The translations under genes and the position numbers were made by a program. Below are positions 56,937 through 64,000 of a stretch of 64,000 bases of DNA, in pieces (the first letter of the stretch is position 1; each line of letters begins with the position of its first letter). Below the pieces are notes generated by a model. That model searched no databases and had not been told where the DNA came from. It saw nothing but the letters and a program-made list of their open reading frames with translations. Source of the stretch: Agapanthus africanus (lineage: Eukaryota > Streptophyta > Magnoliopsida > Asparagales > Amaryllidaceae); the NCBI GenBank assembly GCA_030015575.1, contig CM057344.1:597564410-597628409 (forward strand). The letters run 5' to 3'.

Positions 56937-59330
56937 TTTATTTGCAACTCGGGAGTCTTTACAAAGGTATTATAGGCTCCCCAGCCTTACAAAATTTCCC
57001 GAAGGCTTACAAAATTCCAAAACAAAAAAAAGAGAAAGCGGAAAGGCTCAGGCCTTGGGACCGGGGAAGACCGCGATATGCTCTGCGCCAGCATCGGTAG
57101 CCGGGGTGGCAGCCTTAGGGTCAGCGCCCCCAACAGGAGCTTCGGCACTGGGTGCCGGGGCGATCGCCTTATCCCCAACGCTCCCATCAGGAGCCTTCCC
57201 CCCGGCGGCACTACCAGCGGCGTCCCCTTGCGTCTCATCTTCGAGGGTGTACTCGAGCCGGAGCCTGCCATCGGGAAACTCCGGCATCAACGCCTTGACG
57301 GCATCGAAAGCCTGATGCCAGACGAGGGCCGAGGCGTCAGCTAAGTTGGTGTAGAATTGATCCAACGTCTTGTAGCTCTCCACCGCCTTTGCGGCCCGGA
57401 GGTCGGCGCGTTTCATCCCTTCATTCGCCTCTTCATTCTTCCTCTTAAGGATGTCCCGCGTCTTCTTCAGAGTGGCGTTGAGCACCCTGGCCTCCTCCAA
57501 TTTAGCCTCGACGGCCTTGTTGGACTCCTTCAAAATTCGGATGGACTCCCTGCAGTTGGAGTTCACCGTCTCCTCGGTGGCCACCCGATCTTCGAGGACG
57601 GCGATCCACTCCCTCGCCTGACGCAGCTCCCGGCTCAGGCTCTCCTCCCGCGAGGAAGACTCGCCCACTATCTACATCGCCGGGGCAATTTCCTCGTGCT
57701 CTATATTGGCGACGAGGGCGCAGTGCTGGAGGACCTGAGGAAAACAAAAGGAGGGGTTAAAAAGTATCCGGTCCGACAAACAAAAGAGGCTTAAAGAAAA
57801 CCCGAATGGAAAGCGGACACTGACCTGCACAGCCTCCTGAGCTATAGCCGCGATTTGGGCCTTGAGGGTCCCCTGGGGGATTTTGCCCCCGGCCGATCAT
57901 TCCATCTCCGAAAGAAAGCTATCGACGACAGAAAGCCCCGAGGGCACCTCAAAGCAAAGGTCTCCCTCTTGCACGAAGATCGGGGAAGACGGAGGTCGGG
58001 ATACCGTCCTTTTGTTCCGCTTGAGGGGGGCCTTGGGGGTGGTCGGCCTCATCCGCCACCTCCAAAACCCGGGGCTCCGACTCCCGAGCATGTTTACGGC
58101 TCTCCCCGCGACTGGTCTCCTGAGCCCGGGGTGTGGTAGAACGCTTAGCCGATACAGCCGCCGACGGGGCCGGGCTTGGAGCGGGGCATGACGAGCCGGC
58201 GCCTCCGGCCTTCCTTCCTTCGCTTTTTCTTGACCATGGAAGCAAGGAATTTGGATTGGTCCATCGGTTCTGCAAACAAAAAGGAAAATACACAATGGGA
58301 ATTAGTGACACCGGAAAAAAAGAAGAAAAATATGCACGTCTAAACAGGTCGCCTAGGCTCCTAACTTACCCATGAATTGAGTAGGGCTGAGCCCGGCCCA
58401 ACTAAGGGCCTGCTCGGAAAGCAAAACATCGACCCGTTGGACAGGCTCCCATGCCGACACCGCCCTTGCTTCGGGAGAGGACGACCGCCTCACCCGCGGG
58501 TAGTCGGCCATGTGCTACTGAACAGGCACAGGCCAATCCACACCCTCGGGTGGCCTGACAAATATGAACTTCTCCTTCCATTCATGGATGGAAGAAGGAA
58601 TGGCTACGAACCCTGACCCGGCCGCCCCTCCACTAAACATATACCCAGCTCGGCTCGTCCTTACGGGTGCCGGGATGATTTTTATAGCAAAGGGAAGAAA
58701 GGAGAAGGGTCAAGCTGAAGAAGATTTCTTCGAGCCTCAACCGGACTAGGAACCCGAGGAGAATCCTCTATGAGTTCGGTACTAGCTGGCCCGGAACTAG
58801 TTGAAAACAACACAGCGCGGCACTAACCTCGGTGGAGAAGGGTAGACGCATTCCAGCCCAAAAGGTATCTAGGTACAAGACGATCTCCTTGCCCCGTACC
58901 TGGTCCGCCCTCTCTCCCTCCTCAATCAAGCGAAGCGAATAGCTAAGGGGAATGTGGAAGCGAGCCCGGATTGTGGTGAGCCCGTCCACATTCCTCAGGA
59001 GAGAGTGCGCGTCACGAGCACTCCTGATACGCGCCTTGGGGACCGTCCCCGTTGCACGACCACGGGAATCACGGGTAACCCTAACTCCCCGGGGGGAATC
59101 CGACTCGGATGGGATAGAGGAAGAAGCGGCAGAAGTCTCCCTAGACTCTACCCTGACTATCTCAACAGACTCCCCAGAGAAAGACATCTAACCTGAGTCA
59201 AAGAAAAAGTCCTCCGAGGAAAGAGCACGAGAGATCCGACCTAAAGGGAAGAGCGCCGAGCTAACTCTCGCAGTGATGGAGAAATGATAGCAAAGTGTGG
59301 ACTCGGGGGGGATCCTACCTCTATTTATAG
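56937..59330 (-). other. Antisense transcription-unit-like region 2 in the Tat 3' region, with intron-like sites
   Basis: Opposite to the Tat element. TATA box at 59,330-59,321 (CTATAAATAGAGG), reading from 59,187, AATAAA at 56,942-56,937. The first part (59,187-58,768) resembles the putative gypsy-type transposon domain PF04195: IPLSYSLRLIEEGERADQVR, ALCCFQLVPGQLVPNS. A further family-like stretch, SSIHEWKEKFIFVRPPEG, lies near 58,590. The last part (57,668-57,048) is a long heptad-rich helix ending in an Ala/Pro-rich tail. Plant-like splice sites on the minus strand bound 58,369-58,270 (GTAAGT…TTTGCAG) and 57,824-57,735 (GTCAGT…TTTTCCTCAG). Additional ORFs of this type are known in Tat elements. 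Whether it is expressed cannot be told; it shows at least two breaks. Confidence 0.6.
57048..57668 (-). CDS. Coiled-coil ORF of antisense unit 2 (206 codons)
   Basis: Open minus-strand frame. Residues about 5-125 are rich in Glu, Arg, Ala and Leu in heptad spacing (RELRQAREWIAVLEDRVATE, AVEAKLEEARVLNATLKKTR, AAKAVESYKTLDQF), predicting a coiled coil; about 140-206 is Ala/Pro/Gly-rich and disordered. Coiled-coil C-termini are common in the extra ORFs of Tat elements; they resemble no enzyme. It lies downstream of the second intron-like segment (57,735-57,824) and upstream of the AATAAA at 56,942-56,937. Function unknown. Confidence 0.5.
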   Translation of the reverse strand: MGESSSREESLSRELRQAREWIAVLEDRVATEETVNSNCRESIRILKESNKAVEAKLEEARVLNATLKKTRDILKRKNEEANEGMKRADLRAAKAVESYKTLDQFYTNLADASALVWHQAFDAVKALMPEFPDGRLRLEYTLEDETQGDAAGSAAGGKAPDGSVGDKAIAPAPSAEAPVGGADPKAATPATDAGAEHIAVFPGPKA

Positions 59331-59706
59331 AATTTGGCAAACGCATCCAACGGTGCAGATCGTTTCCCGCCAAATCAACGCTTCGCCCTCGACGGCCGTC
59401 GACGTCCCACATGTCGCATGACCATTGGGCGCGTCCCTTCGAGCGCAGGGGACAGCGGCGACCTATCACGTCAGCCAACCGGTGTCGGACGCATAGCCTG
59501 GCGCCTCAACGAACGTACGATCGAATCGACGCTCCCTCTTTAATGCACGATCTCCTCTCTGATCTGCCGACGTCATCAAAAGATACGCCTAACTGCCTCG
59601 AGAATCCGTGCCGACGAGGTCTTCGAATACAAACTGAGCCTGGGTAACCGATCGGACCACTCTCAACCCGACCCATAAATAGGTCGGGACGAGAGTGGGG
59701 GGCTAA
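59331..59706 (+). other. Tat 3' end upstream of the 3' LTR, with purine tract
   Basis: Non-coding. Ends GAGAGTGGGGGGCTAA (59,691-59,706) directly before the 3' LTR, the polypurine tract of the Retand-like element. The antisense promoter of unit 2 lies just to the left. Confidence 0.8.
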
Positions 59707-60158
59707 TGATGATGCTCGTAAGTGGGAGCTCCCCATATCATGACATGTGGCAGAAGACGTATCCCGATGCACACGGAAACAGTGTGAGGACTGCACATTG
59801 GAGGTGCCCCCCGGGCTATCTTCCCGCTGCTTTAACCCGACCTTCGAGAATTTCCTGAAGAGTCATGTAAACGACCAATGGCTCACCTCCGAGCTCTCCT
59901 GCACGCTGAGCTTCCTCAGCCCTCCCAGCTCGTCTATGAGCTTTCACAGCACCGAACTTCCTCGGCCTCCTGCTCGCCTCCGAGCCTCCCGCCGAGCTAA
60001 GATTCCTCGGTTCTATTGGGCGACCCAGAGCGCAGATCACAGGAGTCTTCGCCACGGCTCCGTGAATCTCGCCAAACGAGAGATATTTGCCGCCCCACGA
60101 TCCCACATTCCACACCATCGCATACCCCATTAACAAGCGTATTCCGTCATTAATGGGG
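59707..60158 (+). repeat. 3' LTR of the Retand-like element, first 452 bp
   Basis: TGATGATGCTCGTAAGTGGG as at 31,633; about 10% different from the 5' LTR. Interrupted at 60,158 by a new LTR; the remainder should lie beyond the window. Confidence 0.92.
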
Positions 60159-60499
60159 TGTAACATTTCAGAAAAATAAAATATTATTTTTGGGAATTTT
60201 TATAATTAAATAATAAATATTATGAATATTTTATTAATGCGGTATAATTAAATACCGATAAATTGGAAAATATTTGGAAAATTATAGGAAATTCTGAAAT
60301 GAGGGTGTTTTATGTGATTTAGACAAATTATGAATTTTTATAACTAATTATATTCCATTTTAATGATAATCGCGATTAAATATCGCTAATCGTGCATTAA
60401 GCTTGTTTTGTGCATATGACATGCACCAAGTCATTTTTCTCATTTGCTACATTTTCCTACCATGGTCTTTTCTTATTTTTCATGCATGCTTTGTTTTAA

Positions 60500-60610
60500 A
60501 TGAAAAGAGAAGAGAAGATAAAGATAAATGAAAAGAGAAGAGAAGATAAAGAAAAATGAAAAGAAAAGAAAATGAAAAAGGAAAAGGATAAAATAAAGAG
60601 GTATGGGCAT
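60500..60610. repeat. GA/AAG-rich purine tract with short direct repeats
   Basis: AAATGAAAAGAGAAGAGAAGATAAAG repeated about twice (given here as ATGAAAAGAGAAGAGAAGAT), then AAAAG runs. Confidence 0.8.
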
Positions 60611-60872
60611 GAGAGAGAGACGTGAGGGGTCATTTGACCTTAGCTCCCATTGTTCCCTCTTCATTTTTCTCATCATTCTCACTTCCTCCTTCACCCATGG
60701 CTGCTGCCCTCTCTTCCTCCCCCCTCTACCTCCTCACTTTATCATCAAAAACCCCATCAAAACATTATCTCCACTTCTTTAAAAACATGCACAAGCTCAT
60801 CACAAGCACTTTGGACCAAGAAAGCTAGGATTTTGGGCACTTGGGGCAACTCAAGCCCCGGTGAACGGCAGT

Positions 60873-60893
60873 CGTAACTATAACGGTCCTAAG
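60873..60893 (+). other. 21-bp match to the bacterial/organellar 23S rRNA core, inside an LTR
   Basis: CGTAACTATAACGGTCCTAA plus G equals the conserved helix 69-71 region of bacterial and plastid 23S rRNA (the I-CreI/I-CeuI neighbourhood); the nuclear 25S rRNA differs here. The match does not extend: GTAGCGAAAT of rRNA is absent after it. Not an rRNA gene. Confidence 0.7.
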
Positions 60894-61998
60894 AAAATTC
60901 TTGAGTTGCCAAATGAGATACTTTCATCACCATTAGTATTGTATTTGATTCATTTTAGCATCTATATTAGTTTAGAATGGGTTAAATGAGGTTTAGTGAA
61001 CTTTGAAAATTTTAAGTTGAGGATTAGGGTTTGAATTGAATCCAAAGGTGAAATTGAGGCTTAATAGTGACCTTAAACCCCTGTAGGGATTGTATATTGG
61101 ACCAAACCAGAGGCTAAACCCCCTTAAACCAAATCTAGAAACCCCGATATCGGGAAATTGTGGGAATTGTGATGTGTTTTGGTGATCTGCTATAACCTGG
61201 ATGACCTGAAAATTATTTAGCGATTAGTGGGAGTCGTGCAGGCAACCTGGAGTATACCCTAAAGACCCCAGCCCCTATACCTTCACTGTGGCCACAATTT
61301 TAATCATTCTGGCCACAATTTGCGGCCAGGGTAGGGAATTTGGGATTCGTGCTTGGTCCAGGGCTTTATCTCCAGTAAAATAGACCCTCCATGTGTGCAA
61401 AATTGGCTAATTTGATCTAGGGTAAAATCTGGAAGTGTTTTACATAGTTTCTGATTTTGTCTTGCAGCTTTAATGAATTGGGATTTGGTATTTGTTATTG
61501 TGTTCCGTTGTGTGGCGTTTGAACATCAACAACGAGGGTTATGTGGTAGTGTCTTGCATTCGAGACCATAGGTTTTAACCTATGCGTGATATGCATACCG
61601 TTTTGGTTTTCGTTTGCGATTTCAGTTTACGATACTGTGTGTGTATATATGTAGGCACCCTCGAGTGGACATGAACGACAAGGACGAGGATGGCGACATC
61701 GACTTCGGCAAGCGATGATCAGGTGAGTAGATATATATCTACGGGGAAAGTCGGGTGAAAGGCGTATAGCACCCTCGCAGTTTCGTAGTGCAGTATGCAA
61801 ATGTGTTTTATCTATATATTTATATGTTATTATAAGATGTGTATACTTAGCTAGAGATACTTTGGAGGACTTTGGGTTAGTGTAAGCGTTTTGGGTAGTT
61901 AATGCTATAGTTTAGTGTTAGTCGCGAAACCCTAGAATAAGGTTTACACTTACGCACGCACACACGCATACACTTGTTTGCTTGTGCGTATATGAGAG

Positions 61999-62001
<3 letters not shown>

Positions 62002-62050
<49 letters not shown>

Positions 62051-62112
62051 TGTGAATGGGTATATATATGTATATATATATATATGTATACATATGTATA
62101 TATATGTATACA
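62002..62112. repeat. (TA)n and TATATG microsatellite
   Basis: About 23 TA dinucleotides from 62,002, then TATATATGTATA variants to 62,112. Open frames across it are artefacts of the repeat. Confidence 0.95.
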
Positions 62113-62515
62113 TATACATGGATAATGAGGGTAGTACACGATATTTGGAGATGAGTCGATGAGATTGGGCATGGTGCCACGATATCAGTGATATGATTTG
62201 GTTTGTATTATGAGATACGACATGATATTATAGCGGGTCTTTAGGCGGTGTGTTTTCATACACACGCATATATATATGTAGATGGTATCAGTAAGTACTA
62301 GACTTAGATCAGTACCACCAGTTCATGATATATGATGATAAGGATACTAAATGAATAATGAGATAAATGTGAGATTTGACCCGTACCCGGATTTGGGATG
62401 TCGTTCGATAGATTTACCGTACGTGATATGATTATGATGATTGATCCACACTCTTGACTCGAGGATGTCATAGTATATATTGTATTGTACGTGATACTAT
62501 TGAGGCGGGATCACT

Positions 62516-62518
<3 letters not shown>

Positions 62519-62557
<39 letters not shown>
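62519..62557. repeat. (TA)n microsatellite
   Basis: About 19 TA dinucleotides in the same LTR. Confidence 0.95.
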
Positions 62558-62560
<3 letters not shown>

Positions 62561-63666
62561 CTCAGACTTAGGTGGTTTCCTTACCTTTTCGATTTGCCTG
62601 TTAGTTAGACCCGTAGTTACTTATAGATGTTAGACTAGACTCGAATCATACCTATTTCAAAAACTAACGAATCGTGAGTATTTTAAAGACAGGCCAAGGG
62701 ATTCTACGGATATTTCAAAGGACGTACCTTTTCTTAAAAACATCGTAGCCCTTATTTTCTAAACACCACGAATCGTGTTATTTCAAATGGCAAGACGGTA
62801 TGACTCATATATATTAATGTAGATTCTTTGTTATTGCGTTTACTATTCATTTTCCGCATATTCTTACTATTTGCGTCGCATTGCATGTTTAAATATATTT
62901 TATTGTTATATTGAACCCATGTTATCAGGACACCAGCACCATTACCGATGATGTGTATGTCTACGAACACTTACTTGCCGGCTCACACACTTCATCATTG
63001 ATAATTGCCATGTCATTACACAGTAGAATTGCTGCAATCATGATATGACTCTTTGCATAATTTAATTGCTATAGTTACATATACACCTTTATACGATATT
63101 GCATTCGACTTTGGAAAAATTGGGAACCGCAAGATATATTTTAAAACTGGATTCATTTGAAAGAGCGGTTTTCCCTTGATATGTGCATATTACTATTCCA
63201 TGTTGCATGATATACAGATATGCTTACATTTCTGTTAGATGTCGCATACATCATGCTTTACGATTATACGCATTGAGATATGCTGTTTCCATGAGATTTC
63301 TGGATTTGAGAATCGTGGGTATTTCAAAAGAAAGTATGAACTGTTTTAAAAAACCCGGTTTCTCTTGATATGATATTTCAGTGCGTCCACCATGCGTTTT
63401 CTCGGTTCTGAAACGTGTGACAGTGATACCCGTTTCAAGGAGCTGGATGAGGCCGATTGCGGGTACATGGTGGACCCGGTATGGTACCCCGGAGCGAGAA
63501 CAGATTTGTTGTGCAGTAGACGGTGAGCCTGGCAGTGGGACCACTACCTACCAGTGATAGTATTTGGACCTGGCGGTTATCCGGAGGATACCGACCAGAG
63601 TCATGAGATGGATATGATGGCCGACCAGATTATGCGGCGCCTGAGGGCCGATCTGAGAATGTAGCC

Positions 63667-63960
63667 CCTGAGATATATGAGGATTTACGTGTCGATGCTA
63701 GACACGGGTTTCGTGATGTTTCGAGTGTCGATGCTGGACACTCAGGTTTCATGATTTTGATATGTCACGAGGGACACATGTTGATTATATCCTCATACTT
63801 TCATGCATATGCTTTTATGATATTTACATACATGATATTGTTGTGTCATTGATTGACACGTGGACGAGATCCACATGCATGCATACATTGATTATATGGT
63901 GGACGAGATCCACATGCATTCATGCATTGTTTATGGTTGGATGATATCCACATACATATA
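63667..63960. repeat. Short direct repeats at the window end
   Basis: GTCGATGCTGGACAC-type units (about 63,691 and 63,728) and GGACGAGATCCACATGCAT-type units (about 63,862, 63,901 and a shorter one near 63,938). Confidence 0.75.
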
Positions 63961-64000
63961 GACATTGAGTATATTTTGGCACATATGCAGATACAGTCAT

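Larger units (their letters stand above)
31633..60158 (+). mobile_element. Ty3/Gypsy Tat lineage, Retand-like LTR retrotransposon, with nested insertions
   Basis: 5' LTR 31,633-32,439, primer site, gag, protease, RT, RNase H, second RNase H, integrase to about 38,037, then a long 3' region with antisense units and an 86-bp tandem array, purine tract, and the first 452 bp of the 3' LTR (59,707-60,158) before another LTR interrupts it. A non-autonomous element fills 39,808-56,848. Without insertions the element is about 11.5 kb. LTR comparison over the first ~225 bp gives about 22 differences (10%), about 4 million years at 1.3e-8. Coding region broken, roughly eight to twelve interruptions. 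A left target duplication, if present, would be CTTTG (31,628-31,632). Confidence 0.9.
60159..64000 (+). mobile_element. Start of a long LTR (probable Ty3/Gypsy), runs off the window
   Basis: Begins TGTAACATTTCAG inside the 3' LTR of the Retand-like element, so it is a later insertion; expected duplication TGGGG (60,154-60,158), partner off-window. Over 3.8 kb without coding sequence: A/T-rich start, GA-rich tract (60,500-60,610), pyrimidine-rich leader with ATG (60,640-60,730), a 23S-rRNA-like 21-mer (60,873-60,893), several (TA)n tracts. The TGTAAC start and the length suggest a chromovirus-type LTR, but family and full extent cannot be fixed here. Confidence 0.7.

Noticed and set aside
60850-60900. 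rRNA gene fragment
   Set aside because: Only 21 bases match 23S rRNA and flanks do not; kept as an anomaly, not as an rRNA feature.
61671-61718. EF-hand-like 15-codon reading MNDKDEDGDIDFGKR
   Set aside because: Follows the loop pattern D-x-D-x-D-G by eye but lacks the final acidic residue and flanking helices; too short, in an LTR.
61877-62180. Open frames rich in Tyr and Ile
   Set aside because: Translations of a (TA)n microsatellite.

Overview
The window is plant nuclear repeat DNA: a nested cluster of LTR retrotransposons with no host gene I can defend. The lineages seen (Ty3/Gypsy Tat with a second RNase H, Tekay/Del-type chromovirus with a C-terminal chromodomain, Ty1/Copia of Tork/TNT1 type) point to a flowering plant; I cannot name the species. 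Nearly every base from 1 to 31,023 and from 31,633 to 64,000 can be assigned to an element or to one inserted into another; only about 0.6 kb (31,024-31,632) is unassigned.

Left half (everything here reads on the minus strand). A Tork-like Copia element (LTR 30,124-31,023; broken body down to 23,535) was hit twice: by a 2.9-kb solo LTR (26,651-29,555, target duplication AGCCC) and by a very large Ogre-like Tat element (end at 23,534, other end beyond base 1). The Tat element carries an extra ORF, gag, protease, RT, two RNase H domains and integrase from about 9,757 down to 498, and a 3.2-kb 5' LTR built largely of palindromic and tandem repeat arrays. Into that LTR, between promoter and body, jumped another Copia element (12,106-22,523, target duplication CTCTA). 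Its two 2,231-bp LTRs are almost identical, yet its coding region is almost unreadable.

Right half. A Retand-like Tat element on the plus strand starts at 31,633 and runs to at least 60,158. It holds gag-pol, an 86-bp tandem array and two antisense transcription-unit-like regions, each with its own TATA box and AATAAA. It was hit by a non-autonomous element (39,808-56,848, target duplication CCGAC) with 3-kb LTRs and only 328 bp between them. The right LTR of that element was hit by a young, whole-looking Tekay-type chromovirus on the minus strand (45,841-56,671, target duplication CTTTT, one 1,476-residue polyprotein). The 3' LTR of the Tat element is interrupted at 60,159 by the start of another long LTR that runs off the window.

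LTR divergence counted by eye on samples (about 10% Retand-like, about 7% non-autonomous element, about 0.7% chromovirus, about 0.4% nested Copia) agrees with the order of nesting. The most interesting observations are the antisense units with intron-like splice sites, tRNA-like A/B boxes conserved near the start of two related LTR families, arrays of CACGTG palindromes in the Tat promoter, the Copia with dead coding sequence but young LTRs, and a 21-bp match to the conserved organellar/bacterial 23S rRNA core inside an LTR.
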